Shown: piece after piece, positions 31,189 to 40,560 of the stretch | How the letters are laid out: every line of letters begins with the position of its first letter | How positions within the stretch are numbered: the first letter of the stretch is position 1 | Assembly (NCBI GenBank): GCA_019455325.1 | Contig: JACFMQ010000011.1 | Coordinates: forward strand, 1 to 64,000 | Direction of reading: 5' to 3' | Length of the DNA: 64,000 nt | Source: Rhodocyclaceae bacterium | GTDB taxonomy: Bacteria > Pseudomonadota > Gammaproteobacteria > Burkholderiales > Rhodocyclaceae | Made by a program: the position numbers and the translations under genes | Notes under the pieces: model-generated | Told to the model about the DNA's origin: nothing | Databases searched by the model: none | The model's input: the letters and a program-made list of their open reading frames with translations, nothing else

Positions 31189-31668
31189 ATGAAGCTTGTC
31201 GTGCTTGGGGTCGGCAATACGCTGCTGACTGACGAAGGCATCGGCGTGCACGCGGTCGAGGCGCTGCTGCGGCGCTACGCGCTGCCGCCGGAGGTGAGCG
31301 TCATCGACGGCGGCACCGCCGGCATGGAGCTGCTCGAATCGCTGGAAGACCTCGACAAGCTGATCGTCGTCGACTGCGTGCGCGTCGGCCAGCCGCCGGC
31401 GACCGTAATCCGGCGCGTCGACGACGAGGTGCCGGCCTTCTTCCGCACCAAGATTTCGCCGCACCAGATCGGCGTTTCCGACGTGCTCGCCGCGCTGCAG
31501 TTGCGCGAGCGCTTCCCGAAGCGCCTGACGCTGATCGGCATCCAGCCGCAGAGCCTGGACACCGGCGTCGAACTGACGCCGGAAGTGGCGGCGACGATCC
31601 CCGCGGTGCTGGCGGCGGTCGTCGAGGAGCTGCGCCGGGCCGGTGTCGAAGTCGCGGAGAAAAGCTGA
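31189..31668 (+). CDS. hybD: Hydrogenase maturation protease HybD
   Basis: A protein of 159 residues from the HyaD/HybD/HupD family. It has GVGNTLLTDEGIGVHAVE with the Ni-sensing Glu16-type acid, VIDGGTAGMEL, and a KISPHQIGVSDVL segment. It clips the HybC C-terminal tail. It has a GAGGTG ribosome-binding site and overlaps the next start (TGATG). Confidence 0.93.
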   Translation: MKLVVLGVGNTLLTDEGIGVHAVEALLRRYALPPEVSVIDGGTAGMELLESLEDLDKLIVVDCVRVGQPPATVIRRVDDEVPAFFRTKISPHQIGVSDVLAALQLRERFPKRLTLIGIQPQSLDTGVELTPEVAATIPAVLAAVVEELRRAGVEVAEKS

Positions 31669-31955
31669 TGTGCCTGTCGATCCCGATGCGCGTCGTCGAA
31701 TGGGACGACGCCGACGGCGACTTCGCCTGGGTCGAGCGCGGCGAGGGCGACGGCCTGCGCCGCGAGCGGGTGAACATGATGCTCATCGGCGCGCAGCCGG
31801 TCGGCACCTGGATCCTCGCCTCGCTCGGCCTGGCCAAGGAGACCGTCGACGAGGAAAACCGCCGGCTGATCGAGGACGCGCTCGCCGCGCTCGACGAAGC
31901 GCTGCACGGCGACTATGACCCAGGCCGGCATTTCGCCGACCTGGACCGGCGGTGA
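31668..31955 (+). CDS. hybG: Hydrogenase assembly chaperone HypC/HybG
   Basis: A protein of 95 residues starting MCLSIPMRVV. The Cys at position 2 is the residue that carries the Fe(CN)2CO precursor with HypD and then contacts the large subunit. Position in the hyb cluster favours HybG over a general HypC. HypA, B, D, E and F are not in the window. Confidence 0.88.
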   Translation: MCLSIPMRVVEWDDADGDFAWVERGEGDGLRRERVNMMLIGAQPVGTWILASLGLAKETVDEENRRLIEDALAALDEALHGDYDPGRHFADLDRR

Positions 31956-32554
31956 GCGGTTCCCGCCCGCGCCAGCCGCTGTACCGCGCCGAACGCCCGG
32001 CGGCGCCCGCGCTGCCGCACGCCGACAACCCGGCGCCGCGCGTGCTCGCCATGTACCGGCGCATCTGGGAAACGACGATGCGCGACCTCGACTTCGTCAA
32101 CCGCGCGCTCGAAGTCGACATCGCCGGCTTCCGCCGCCATCGCGGCGACTGGGTCGGCGCCGTCGTCACGCCCTGGTTCGTGAACCTCTGCGTGCTGCCC
32201 GGCGGCGGCGAGCTGTGGCGCGACCTCGGCACCGGCGAGCGGGTGAAGCTGCCGTTCCCGGTTGGCGAACTCGAATTCATCGCCGACTGCGACCCCGCGG
32301 CCGAAATCCCGGCCGCGCTCCACTGCCCGCTGCTGGCGCCGGTGACGGCGCTCAGGTCGCAGGCGGAAGCGCTGCGGATGGCGCTCGATGCGCTGGAAAC
32401 GCTGTTCTCGCCGGCGGCCGAACCGGCCGCAGCGGATGCATCGGACGCGCCGGCTGCGCCTGAGCAGGCGCCGCCCGCCGCGTCCCTCGCCGAATCCTCC
32501 GAACCGCCGCGGCGCGCCTTCCTGCGCCGGCTCGCCGGCCGCGGTACGCGCTGA
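31952..32554 (+). CDS. hybE: Hydrogenase assembly chaperone HybE
   Basis: The protein has 200 residues. The conserved HybE core (RIWETTMRDLDFVNRALEVD ... WVGAVVTPWFVNLCVLPG ... LPFPVGELEFI) spans about 40-140. It is followed by a low-complexity Ala/Pro-rich tail ending in basic residues. In E. coli HybE escorts pre-HybO before Tat export. Its GTG start overlaps the hybG stop. Confidence 0.88.
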   Translation: MSGSRPRQPLYRAERPAAPALPHADNPAPRVLAMYRRIWETTMRDLDFVNRALEVDIAGFRRHRGDWVGAVVTPWFVNLCVLPGGGELWRDLGTGERVKLPFPVGELEFIADCDPAAEIPAALHCPLLAPVTALRSQAEALRMALDALETLFSPAAEPAAADASDAPAAPEQAPPAASLAESSEPPRRAFLRRLAGRGTR

Positions 32555-32583
32555 ATGCGGGGGGAGGGTGCTGCCGCGCGCCG

Positions 32584-35019
32584 TCAGTCTTCGGCGCGGC
32601 GCGCGATGAAGGCGCCGAAATCCTCGGGCGAGAGCGGCCGGCTCAGCAGGTAGCCCTGGATGCGGTCACAGCCGAGCGACCGCAGCAGCTCGCACTGCGC
32701 CTCGGTCTCGACGCCCTCGGCGACGACTTCGAGGCGCATGCTGCGCGCCAGCGCGATGACGGCGCTGGCGATGGCGCGGTCGTTGCCGTCGTCGAGGATG
32801 TCGCGCACGAAGCTGCGGTCGATCTTCAGCGTGCCGACCGGGAACTGCTTGAGGTGGGAGAGCGAGGAATAGCCGGTGCCGAAGTCGTCGATGGACAGGC
32901 TGATGCCCAGGTCGCACAGGGCGCGCAGGCCCGCCCGGCTGCGTCCGGGATCGTCCATCAGCGCGCTTTCGGTGATCTCCAGTTCGAGCGCGGCCGGCGG
33001 CAGGCCGGTTTCGCGCAGGACCTCGGCGACCGCCTCCAGCAGCCTGCCCTGGCGGAACTGCACCGGCGAGACGTTGACCGAGACGACCAGTTCGTGGCCG
33101 GCCTGCAGCCACTGCTGCGCCTGGCGGCAGGCGGTGCGCAGCACCCATTCGCCGATGCGGTCGATCTCGCCGATCTCCTCGGCGACCGGGATGAAGCGGT
33201 CCGGGCCGATCAGCCCCTTGTCCGGATGCCGCCAGCGCACCAGCGCCTCCATGCCGTAGACGCGCCGGTCGCCGAGGAAAAGCTTCGGCTGGTACACGAC
33301 GAAGAGCTGGCCGGCCGGCAGCGCGCGGCGCAGGTCGGTTTCCAGGTGCGAGCGCTCGATGGCGGCGCTGTTGATCTTGTCCTCGAAGAAGCGGAAGGTG
33401 TTCTTGCCGGCCTGCTTGGCGAGGTACATCGAGGCATCCGCGTTGCGCACGAGCGTCTCGATGTCGGCGGCGTCGGTCGGGTAGAGGCTGATGCCGACGC
33501 TGGCGGTGACGACCATCTCCTTGTCCTCGATGCGGAACGGCGCCTGCATGCCGGCGATGATGCGGCCGGCGACCGGCGTGACGTCGCCGGCTTGGTCGAT
33601 GTCCTCGAGCAGGATGGCGAACTCGTCGCCGCCCAGGCGCGCCAGCGTGTCGCTGTCGCGCAGCACGCCGAGCAGGCGCCGGGCGGCTTCCTTCAGCACC
33701 TGGTCGCCGGCGCTGTGGCCGAGCGTGTCGTTCACCACCTTGAAGCGGTCGAGGTCGAGATAGAGCAGCGCCAGCCGCCGGCCGCTGCGCTGGCAGCGCG
33801 CCGCCGCCGTTTCCAGGCGCTGGTGCATCAGCCGGCGGTTCGGCAGGTCGGTGAGCGGATCATAGAAGGCCAGCCGCTCGATCGTCGATTCGGCGAACTT
33901 GCGCTCGTTGATGTCCTCGATGACGGCGACGTAGTGGCTCGTCCGCCCGTGCTCGTCGAAGATCGGCGAAATGCTCTCCAGACACCAGAACACCTCGCCG
34001 GAGCGGTTGCGGTTCTTCAGCTCGCCGCGCCACTCGCGGCCCGCGGTGAGCATCTGCCACATGGTCGCGTAGGTCTCCGGCGGCGTCTCGCCGGACTTCA
34101 GCAGGCGCGGGTTCCGCCCGATCATGTCCTCGCGCGCGTAGCCGCAGATCTGGAGCATGCGGTCGTTGACGTATTCGATCGTGCCGGCGGCGTCGGTGAT
34201 GACGATGCCGCTGGCGCTCTGGTCGATGGCGCGGTTGAGCTTGCGCAGGACCTCGTCCTGCGCGTGCTTTTCGGCGACGATGGCCAGCCGCCGGCGGGCG
34301 GCGAAGCCGAGGAAGCCGATGCCGGCGAGCCAGAGCGCGCCGTGCGAGGTGAGCAGCAGCCGCTGCGCGTCGTCGCGCAGCTTGCGGTAGGGGGCGAGCG
34401 GAATCGCCACGTCGGTGGCGCCGCGCATCTCGCCGACCTTGATGCCGGTCCAGCCGTGGCACAGCAGGCAGCCTTCCTCCATCATCATCGGCTGCATGCG
34501 CCGCAGCACCGGCGTGCCGTCGACCGCCGTGACCTCGCTGTAGTCGGCGAGCGTCTCGCCGACGATGCGTAGCGCCTTCCTTTCCCAGTCGTCGGGCGCG
34601 TTGATCGGGTTCAGCACCTGTTCGCCGGTGATCCGGGTGCGGATGCCGTACAGGCTGGACTGCGTCTCCATCAGCAGGCGCAGCATGATGGCCGGGTTGT
34701 AGAGCGTGATCTCCTTGCCCGAGGCGGTCTTCGCGTCGCGGTCGGGCACCATCGCCATGAAGGGATTCGGCGGCGTGTCCGGCGTCACCGGCACGTACAG
34801 GCCGCCCAGCTTGGTGGCCCAGACGCGGAAGGCGAGGTCCTTCTGCAACTGCGTCTTGGCCTCGGTCTCGGCCAGCGCCAGCATCTGGCGCTCTTCCTCG
34901 CGCCACGCCCAGAAGAGCGACAGGCCGAGCAGCGCGGTCCACGCCGCGGCGAGGGCGATCGACCTGCGGATGATTTCGTTGCGGGCGCGGGGGGGCAGTT
35001 GGACGGCGGGTTTCTTCAC
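32584..35019 (-). CDS. Heme-motif sensor: DUF3365-PAS-GGDEF-EAL protein
   Basis: The protein has 811 residues with a likely GTG start. An N-terminal membrane helix (about 18-38) precedes a periplasmic Tll0287/DUF3365-type domain with CLLCH (184-188), a c-type heme attachment motif. A second membrane helix (about 225-245), a PAS domain (about 265-375), GGDEF and EAL follow. GGDEF is intact and has an RxxD inhibitory site (RDSD) five residues before it. The EAL domain keeps EALVRW, EITES, DDFGTGYSSL, KIDRSF and AEGVET, so both cyclase and phosphodiesterase could be active. It should make or break c-di-GMP in response to a redox or gas cue. The start is uncertain because the frame stays open upstream to 35265. 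Confidence 0.85.
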   Translation of the reverse strand: MKKPAVQLPPRARNEIIRRSIALAAAWTALLGLSLFWAWREEERQMLALAETEAKTQLQKDLAFRVWATKLGGLYVPVTPDTPPNPFMAMVPDRDAKTASGKEITLYNPAIMLRLLMETQSSLYGIRTRITGEQVLNPINAPDDWERKALRIVGETLADYSEVTAVDGTPVLRRMQPMMMEEGCLLCHGWTGIKVGEMRGATDVAIPLAPYRKLRDDAQRLLLTSHGALWLAGIGFLGFAARRRLAIVAEKHAQDEVLRKLNRAIDQSASGIVITDAAGTIEYVNDRMLQICGYAREDMIGRNPRLLKSGETPPETYATMWQMLTAGREWRGELKNRNRSGEVFWCLESISPIFDEHGRTSHYVAVIEDINERKFAESTIERLAFYDPLTDLPNRRLMHQRLETAAARCQRSGRRLALLYLDLDRFKVVNDTLGHSAGDQVLKEAARRLLGVLRDSDTLARLGGDEFAILLEDIDQAGDVTPVAGRIIAGMQAPFRIEDKEMVVTASVGISLYPTDAADIETLVRNADASMYLAKQAGKNTFRFFEDKINSAAIERSHLETDLRRALPAGQLFVVYQPKLFLGDRRVYGMEALVRWRHPDKGLIGPDRFIPVAEEIGEIDRIGEWVLRTACRQAQQWLQAGHELVVSVNVSPVQFRQGRLLEAVAEVLRETGLPPAALELEITESALMDDPGRSRAGLRALCDLGISLSIDDFGTGYSSLSHLKQFPVGTLKIDRSFVRDILDDGNDRAIASAVIALARSMRLEVVAEGVETEAQCELLRSLGCDRIQGYLLSRPLSPEDFGAFIARRAED

Positions 35020-35084
35020 GGCGTGGCGGTTCGGTGGCGTCGCCCGGATTGTAATCGCAAAGCCTGTCGGCGGCTTTTCGGAAG

Positions 35085-35121
35085 ATAGTTGTCGGCTATT
35101 TGATGTATAGCAATTATTTTC
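35085..35121 (+). promoter_or_regulatory. OxyR-type operator upstream of katA
   Basis: ATAG-N7-CTAT-N7-ATAG-N7-TTTC: three of the four tetranucleotides of the OxyR consensus (ATAGnnnnnnnCTAT twice) are perfect, with exact 7-base spacing; the last is degenerate. It lies about 180 bp before katA and just upstream of the divergent sensor gene. Confidence 0.75.
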
Positions 35122-35196
35122 TTTGGCAATCGCCGCTCCCCGCCTAGACTGTCTCCACGAACCGGCATTCACGCCGGGCGGGAAAGCGAGGTTGTC

Positions 35197-35268
35197 ATGT
35201 TTGCCAATCCGTTTACGCTGAATGGGTGGTGGATCGACGTCCTGGCGCTCGCCGCCGAAACCCACTGA
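35197..35268 (+). CDS. Possible 23-residue leader peptide upstream of katA
   Basis: ATG with a GAGG seven bases upstream encodes MFANPFTLNGWWIDVLALAA plus ETH. It ends 33 bp before katA, between the OxyR-type operator and the catalase. It could be a translated leader, or chance in a 5' UTR. Confidence 0.35.
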   Translation: MFANPFTLNGWWIDVLALAAETH

Positions 35269-35301
35269 TTTTTTTCAACCGTCTGCAGAGGAGGATTCAA
35301 G

Positions 35302-36744
35302 ATGGAAAACAAGAAGCTCACCACCGCCGCCGGCGCCCCGGTGCCCGACAACCAGAACGTCATGACCGCCGGCCCGCGTGGCCCGGTCCTGCTGCAGGAC
35401 GTGTGGCTGCTCGAAAAGCTCGCCCACTTCGACCGTGAAGTCATCCCCGAGCGCCGCATGCACGCCAAGGGCTCCGGCGCCTACGGCACCTTCACCGTGA
35501 CGCACGACATCACGAAGTACACGCGCGCCAAGATCTTCAGCCAGGTCGGCAAGAAGACCGAACTGTTCGCCCGCTTCACGACGGTCGCCGGCGAGCGCGG
35601 CGCGGCCGACGCCGAGCGCGACATCCGCGGCTTCGCGCTCAAGTTCTACACCGAGGAAGGCAACTGGGACCTGGTCGGCAACAACACGCCGGTCTTCTTT
35701 TTCCGCGACCCGCTGAAATTCCCCGACCTCAACCACGCGGTGAAGCGCGATCCGCGCACCAACATGCGCAGCGCGAAGAACAACTGGGACTTCTGGAGCT
35801 CGCTGCCCGAGGCGCTGCACCAGGTGACGATCGTCATGTCCGACCGCGGCATTCCGGCCAGCTATCGCCACATGCACGGCTTCGGCTCGCACACCTTCAG
35901 CTTCATCAGCGCCAAGAACGAGCGTTTCTGGGTCAAGTTCCACTTCCGCACGCAGCAGGGCATCAAGAACCTGAGCGACGCCGAGTCCGAAGCCATCATC
36001 GGCAAGGACCGTGAATCGCACCAGCGCGACCTGTACGAAGCGATCGAGCGCGGCGACTTCCCGAAGTGGACGATGTACATCCAGGTCATGCCGGAACTCG
36101 ACGCCGCCAAGGTGCCCTACCATCCCTTCGACCTGACCAAGGTCTGGCCGCACAAGGACTACCCGCTGATCGAGGTGGGCGAGTTCGAGCTGAACCGCAA
36201 CCCGGAGAACTTCTTCGCCGAAGTCGAGCAGTCGGCCTTCAACCCGGCCGCCGTGGTGCCCGGCATCAGCTTCTCGCCGGACAAGATGCTGCAGGCCCGC
36301 CTCTTCTCCTACGGCGACGCGCAGCGCTACCGGCTCGGCGTCAATCACCACCAGATCCCGGTGAACGCGCCGAAGTGCCCCTTCCACAGCTTCCACCGCG
36401 ACGGCGCCATGCGCACCGATGGCAACCACGGCGGCACGCTGGCCTACGAGCCGAACAGCTACGGCCAGTGGCAGGAGCAGCCGGACTTCAGTGAACCGCC
36501 GCTGGCCATCGACGGCGCCGCCGATCACTGGAACTACCGCCAGGACGACGCCGACTACTACTCGCAGCCGGGCGCGCTCTTCCGCCTGATGACACCGGCG
36601 CAGCAGCAGGTGCTGTTCGAGAACACGGCGCGGGCCATGGGCGATGCGCCGGAGGAGATCAAGCGCCGGCACGTCGCCAACTGTACGAAGGCCGATCCGG
36701 CCTACGGCGCGGGCGTGGCGAAGGCGCTCGGGCTGAAGGACTGA
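35302..36744 (+). CDS. katA: Monofunctional heme catalase
   Basis: A protein of 480 residues from the small-subunit catalase family (clade 3), converting H2O2 to water and oxygen. Distal His54 ([12 protein letters not shown]), Asn127 ([12 protein letters not shown]) and the proximal heme ligand Tyr337 ([12 protein letters not shown]) are all present. A GAGGAGG ribosome-binding site precedes the start. An OxyR-type site upstream suggests peroxide induction. A clean terminator follows. Confidence 0.96.
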   Translation: MENKKLTTAAGAPVPDNQNVMTAGPRGPVLLQDVWLLEKLAHFDREVIPERRMHAKGSGAYGTFTVTHDITKYTRAKIFSQVGKKTELFARFTTVAGERGAADAERDIRGFALKFYTEEGNWDLVGNNTPVFFFRDPLKFPDLNHAVKRDPRTNMRSAKNNWDFWSSLPEALHQVTIVMSDRGIPASYRHMHGFGSHTFSFISAKNERFWVKFHFRTQQGIKNLSDAESEAIIGKDRESHQRDLYEAIERGDFPKWTMYIQVMPELDAAKVPYHPFDLTKVWPHKDYPLIEVGEFELNRNPENFFAEVEQSAFNPAAVVPGISFSPDKMLQARLFSYGDAQRYRLGVNHHQIPVNAPKCPFHSFHRDGAMRTDGNHGGTLAYEPNSYGQWQEQPDFSEPPLAIDGAADHWNYRQDDADYYSQPGALFRLMTPAQQQVLFENTARAMGDAPEEIKRRHVANCTKADPAYGAGVAKALGLKD

Positions 36745-36784
36745 TCGGTCTGCCGGCCGGGATTCGTCCCGGCCCGGCCCGAAG

Positions 36785-36814
36785 GGGGCGCTCCGTTGCG
36801 GGGCGCCCTTTTTT
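36785..36814 (+). terminator. katA terminator
   Basis: GGGCGC (36786-36791) pairs with GCGCCC (36803-36808), followed by TTTTTT. Confidence 0.75.
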
Positions 36815-36874
36815 CGTGTACGCCCGGTCTATGCCACTCGAACCACCCGGCGCTTTCCTGTCTTTGCCGGACGC

Positions 36875-38182
36875 TCAACCCGGCGGCGACGCCAGTAGCA
36901 GTTCGGCGAACATGCCGCGCGCCCAGTCGATGTCCTCGTCGCGCGGCTGGGCGTCGTGATGCTGGCGGACCGTCTGCACGATCAGGCCGTCGCCGCGGAA
37001 GCGGTAGGCGGTCTCGATGCGCATCGTCTCCATCGGTTCGGCGCCGGCGAGGACGAAGCAGGTGCTGTCCGGCAGTTGCTTGGGCGCTTCCTGCCCGCGG
37101 GCCTCGGCGGCGATTTCGCCGGCGGCGATCCGGCCCTGGCGCGCCGCCATCTGGCCGGTCTTCGGATAGTGCCCGAACAGTTGTCCGGCGCGGTCGATCA
37201 TGTCGCCGATGACGAAGATGCGCGGGTCGGCGGCGCTGCGGTAGCTGCCGGTGTCCGGGCCGACGGTCGCCGCCCAGCCGCTGGCGCGTGCGGCGTCGTT
37301 GACGTCGCGGCCGATCAGGCCGGCCTGCCGCGCCAGGCCGCCGGCGCGCTGCGGCGGCATGAGGATGGCGTCGTCGAAGCGGAAGGTCTCGAAATCGGTG
37401 CGCAGCGTGCGCGCGAAGGGGTCGATGGCGCGGACGTGCGCCTGCGGCACATAGACGATGCGATCGCGGTAGGCGCCGCCGAAGACGCGGGTGAAGCCGG
37501 GCATCGGGGGGTTCGGGTCGAGCACGACGACCCGCGCCTTCAGCCCGCGCTGCCGGAACAGCGTGGCGATCATGCAGGCGCGCTCGAAGGGGGCGGGCGG
37601 GCAGCGGTAGGGCATGGGCGGCACCGTCATCAGGAAGTCGCCGCCCGCGAATCCGTCCAGCCGCGCCTTCAGCGCCGCGTGTCCGCCGGCGCGCCAGGCG
37701 CTGCCGAAGCGCTTGCCGGCTTCCTCGGCCGGTCGCGCCTCGTCGCCGAACCAGGCGGAAAAATCCTCGTCGATGCCGGTGGCGAGAATCAGCCAGTCGT
37801 AGGGCAGGGTGGGGCCGGTCGTGCGCAGCTCGCGGCGGTCGCGGTCGATGGCGGTGGCGCGCGCGCGCACGAAGGCATAGCCGCCGGCCTGGGCCGCTGC
37901 CGCGTAGTCGTGGCGCAGCAGGCGGCCGTCGACCAGGCCGGCCAGCCAGCGGTTCGAGAGGGGGGCGGAGTGGAAGGCGTCGCTGGCCTCGACCAGCGTC
38001 ACCTGCAGTTCGGGCGCGAGCGCGCGCAGGTGGCGGGCAACGGCCAGCCCGCCCCAGCCGCCGCCGACGACGACGGCGCGACCGCCCCTGGCCGTCGGCG
38101 CGGCGACGAGCGGTGCCGGCAGCAGGGCGGTGGGCAGCAGGGCGGCGGAGGCGGCGAGCAGACGGCGGCGGTTCGTTCGCAT
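36875..38182 (-). CDS. FccB-like FAD-dependent sulfide dehydrogenase / oxidoreductase
   Basis: The protein has 435 residues. A Tat signal (TNRRRLLAASAALL) is followed by a Rossmann GGGWGGLAVARHL. It has the flavocytochrome c sulfide dehydrogenase hallmark PYRCPPAPFERAC and a C-terminal STCFVLAG, which place the redox cysteines. The family oxidises sulfide in the periplasm and passes electrons to a c-type cytochrome. No cytochrome (FccA/SoxE) partner gene is adjacent, so its acceptor is unknown. Confidence 0.8.
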   Translation of the reverse strand: MRTNRRRLLAASAALLPTALLPAPLVAAPTARGGRAVVVGGGWGGLAVARHLRALAPELQVTLVEASDAFHSAPLSNRWLAGLVDGRLLRHDYAAAAQAGGYAFVRARATAIDRDRRELRTTGPTLPYDWLILATGIDEDFSAWFGDEARPAEEAGKRFGSAWRAGGHAALKARLDGFAGGDFLMTVPPMPYRCPPAPFERACMIATLFRQRGLKARVVVLDPNPPMPGFTRVFGGAYRDRIVYVPQAHVRAIDPFARTLRTDFETFRFDDAILMPPQRAGGLARQAGLIGRDVNDAARASGWAATVGPDTGSYRSAADPRIFVIGDMIDRAGQLFGHYPKTGQMAARQGRIAAGEIAAEARGQEAPKQLPDSTCFVLAGAEPMETMRIETAYRFRGDGLIVQTVRQHHDAQPRDEDIDWARGMFAELLLASPPG

Positions 38183-38227
38183 TGCGGCGGATTCCTGCGG
38201 CGCGCGGACGGCACGCCGGCGTCGAGG

Positions 38228-39151
38228 TCAGACGGCGGGCTGGTCCGGTTCGGCCGGTTCGATCGGTTCGACCGGCTCGGCGGGGTCGATCGGCGGCGGC
38301 ATCAGCGGCATCGGCGGCAACTGCGCCTTTTCCTCGTCGGTCAGCTTGAGGCGGTCGATCAGCGCGTCGCGGTTGAGGTGCAGCAGCGCCTCGATGGCGG
38401 CGAAGTCGTCGGGCAGCGCGGCGTCGTTCCAGCCGTTCGCCGAGTGGCGGGCGAGATCGACGGCGAGCAGCACGTTGCGGATGCGCGGGTGCTCGGCGTG
38501 CGCCGGGTCGATCAGGTTGGCGAGCAGTTCCGGCAGGTGCCAGGCCTTGCACAGCGCGAGCTGCAGGTCGATCAGGCGGATGCCGAGCACATCCTGCTGG
38601 ACGGCGGCGCTGCGCAGCGTGCGATTGGCCTTCTGCCGCTCGCGGATCTCGCTGGCGAGCTTGGGCGCGAAGCACCACAGCAGGATTTCGGCGAGGTCGT
38701 GCAGCAGCGCGGCGATGGTCACTTCCTCGACGTTCAGATCCTGACGCCACAGCGCCCACTCGTGCGCGTAATGCGCGGCGCGCTGGACGCGGCGGATCAG
38801 CTGCAGCGTGCCGAGCATGGACTGCGGCTCGCCCTTGAGCATCTGCTCGATGGTGACGAGGTCCTTGAACTTCTCGAAGAACGGCTCGACGCCGATCATC
38901 ATCACGGCGCTGCCGATGGTCGTGATCTCGGTGCGCAGGGTCTTGCCGCTGAACGGCTGGATGTAGGCGAGCACCTTCACCGTCATCAGCGGATCGTGGA
39001 GGACCACGCGCGAGATGTCGCGGCCGTTCACGCGGTCGATGTCGGCGCGCAGCGCGTCGAGCTGGCGCACCGTGTTGCGCAGTACCGGCAGGTCGGCGCC
39101 GCTGAAGAACAGCACCCAGTTTTCGAGGTCCTGCAAGGGATGGGTCAGCAT
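38228..39151 (-). CDS. HDOD domain signalling protein
   Basis: The protein has 307 residues. The HDOD core (about 15-215) includes VVLHDPLMTVKVLAYIQ, TITTIGSAVMMIGVEPFFE and ALLHDLAEILLWCFAP. HDOD domains are non-catalytic HD relatives used in bacterial signalling. The C-terminal 30 residues form a repetitive Pro/Glu/Ile tail (repeated P-x-E-P). Confidence 0.85.
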   Translation of the reverse strand: MLTHPLQDLENWVLFFSGADLPVLRNTVRQLDALRADIDRVNGRDISRVVLHDPLMTVKVLAYIQPFSGKTLRTEITTIGSAVMMIGVEPFFEKFKDLVTIEQMLKGEPQSMLGTLQLIRRVQRAAHYAHEWALWRQDLNVEEVTIAALLHDLAEILLWCFAPKLASEIRERQKANRTLRSAAVQQDVLGIRLIDLQLALCKAWHLPELLANLIDPAHAEHPRIRNVLLAVDLARHSANGWNDAALPDDFAAIEALLHLNRDALIDRLKLTDEEKAQLPPMPLMPPPIDPAEPVEPIEPAEPDQPAV

Positions 39152-39289
39152 CTTTCTACTTCACCATGCGCATGAAAAAAAGGCGCTAATCGACTGATTT
39201 GGAAATGAACCGGTTGCTTCATGAATGGTACTCGCGAGCACGGTGGTATTCAACCGGATTCTACGCCCGCGGGCAGGTACAGACAGTGT

Positions 39290-39360
39290 GAAACACCTGC
39301 CGCAGCGGCGCAGGGGCGTAGAGGAGAGTGAGTTCATTTCTGCCTCTGCGAGGGGCGTTC
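39290..39360. repeat. Degenerate copy of the lolA hairpin repeat
   Basis: ACACCTGCCGCAGCGGCGCA matches the left end of the lolA element with a few changes, and TGCCTCTGCGAGG is a decayed right arm. It lies in the otherwise empty spacer (39152-39374) between the HDOD and pseudouridine synthase genes. Confidence 0.65.
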
Positions 39361-39374
39361 GAGCGGATCGGGGT

Positions 39375-40106
39375 TCATGTGGCCGTCTGGGCCGCGGCTT
39401 GCCAGCCGAGGGCGCGTACCAGCGCCGCGAAATCGCCGGCGAGCGGCGCCGCGAGGTCGAGCGCGCCGCCGTCGGGATGCGGCAGGACGAGGCGCGCGCA
39501 GTGCAGCAACAGCCGCGCGCAGCCGGTGTGCGCGGCGAAGGCGCGGTTCAGCGGCCCCTTGCCGTAGGTCGCGTCGCCGAGGATCGGATGTGCGGCGTGC
39601 TTCATGTGGCGGCGGATCTGGTGGCGGCGGCCGGTTTCCGGCGTCAGTTCGAGCAGCGCGCAGCGCGTCGTCGGGTGGCGCTCGCCGGCGATCGGCAGCT
39701 CGGTCGTAGCCAGCCGCCGCCAGTGCGTGACCGCCGCCTGCGGCAGCAACTGCGCGCGCGGATCGACCCATTCCGCGGCGTCCGGCTGCCGCTTCAGCGG
39801 ATGGTCGACGGTGCCGCGCTCGGCCGGCCAGCCGCGGACCACGGCGAGGTAGGTCTTCTCTACCCGCTGCGCGGCGAAGGCTTCCGACAGGAAGCGCGCG
39901 GCGGTACGGTCGAGTGCGAAGACGAGGACGCCGGAGGTGCCGCGGTCGAGGCGGTGCACGGGGTGCACCGGCTGCCCGATCTGGTCGCGCAGTATCTGTA
40001 CGGCGAACTCGGTCTCGCGGCGGTCGAGCACGGTGCGGTGCACGAGCAGGCCGGGCGGCTTGGCGACGGCGACGAGCGCCGCGTCGCGGTGGAGGATGTC
40101 GAGCAT
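39375..40106 (-). CDS. truC: RluA-family pseudouridine synthase (TruC-like)
   Basis: The protein has 243 residues. HRLDRGTSG with catalytic Asp54 and the downstream LLELTPETGRRHQIRRHMKH are family signatures. Length and the missing S4 domain fit TruC, which modifies U65 of tRNAs. RluA-type rRNA synthases are the alternative. Confidence 0.85.
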   Translation of the reverse strand: MLDILHRDAALVAVAKPPGLLVHRTVLDRRETEFAVQILRDQIGQPVHPVHRLDRGTSGVLVFALDRTAARFLSEAFAAQRVEKTYLAVVRGWPAERGTVDHPLKRQPDAAEWVDPRAQLLPQAAVTHWRRLATTELPIAGERHPTTRCALLELTPETGRRHQIRRHMKHAAHPILGDATYGKGPLNRAFAAHTGCARLLLHCARLVLPHPDGGALDLAAPLAGDFAALVRALGWQAAAQTAT

Positions 40107-40152
40107 GGCGGGGCGTTCTGCGCCGTGCCGGTGCGTCCGTTGCGCGCCGGCT

Positions 40153-40545
40153 TCAGGCGTCCGGAAACTCTCCGTCGACGTAGTACCAGCGATCGCCCTC
40201 GCGCACGAAGCGGCTCGTCTCGTGCAGCCGGTGGCCGCGGCCGCCGTCGCGGTAGCGGGCGACGAACTCGACGACGGCGCTGTCGGCGCCGGTCGTCTCG
40301 TGGCGCTTCACCTCCAGGCCGAGCCAGCGCGCCGGCGCGTCGTCGAGCGCCGCCGGCCGCGTCGCCACGTGCCAGGTGGCGAGCAGGTAGTCGGCAAGAC
40401 CGAGGACGTAGGCGCTGTAGCGCGAGCGCATCAGCGCCTCGGCGGTCGGCGCCGGTTCGCCGGCGTGCCAGCGTCCGCAGCAGGCGGCGTAGGGCCGGCC
40501 GCTGCCGCAGGGGCAGGGTTCGCGATGGGTGTGCTTCTTCGTCAT
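40153..40545 (-). CDS. YchJ-like UPF0225 protein with SEC-C motif
   Basis: The protein has 130 residues. It begins with a zinc-binding SEC-C type motif (CPCGSGRPYAACCG, from Cys11), followed by the NTF2-like YchJ domain (ALMRSRYSAYVLGLADYLLATWH). The function is unknown. Confidence 0.9.
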   Translation of the reverse strand: MTKKHTHREPCPCGSGRPYAACCGRWHAGEPAPTAEALMRSRYSAYVLGLADYLLATWHVATRPAALDDAPARWLGLEVKRHETTGADSAVVEFVARYRDGGRGHRLHETSRFVREGDRWYYVDGEFPDA

Positions 40546-40560
40546 CGGGGCGTGCCTGCG

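Noticed and set aside
28131-31241. Minus-strand frame of over 1000 codons opposite hybB-hybC
   Set aside because: Antisense to well-supported hydrogenase genes, low complexity, no recognisable motif.
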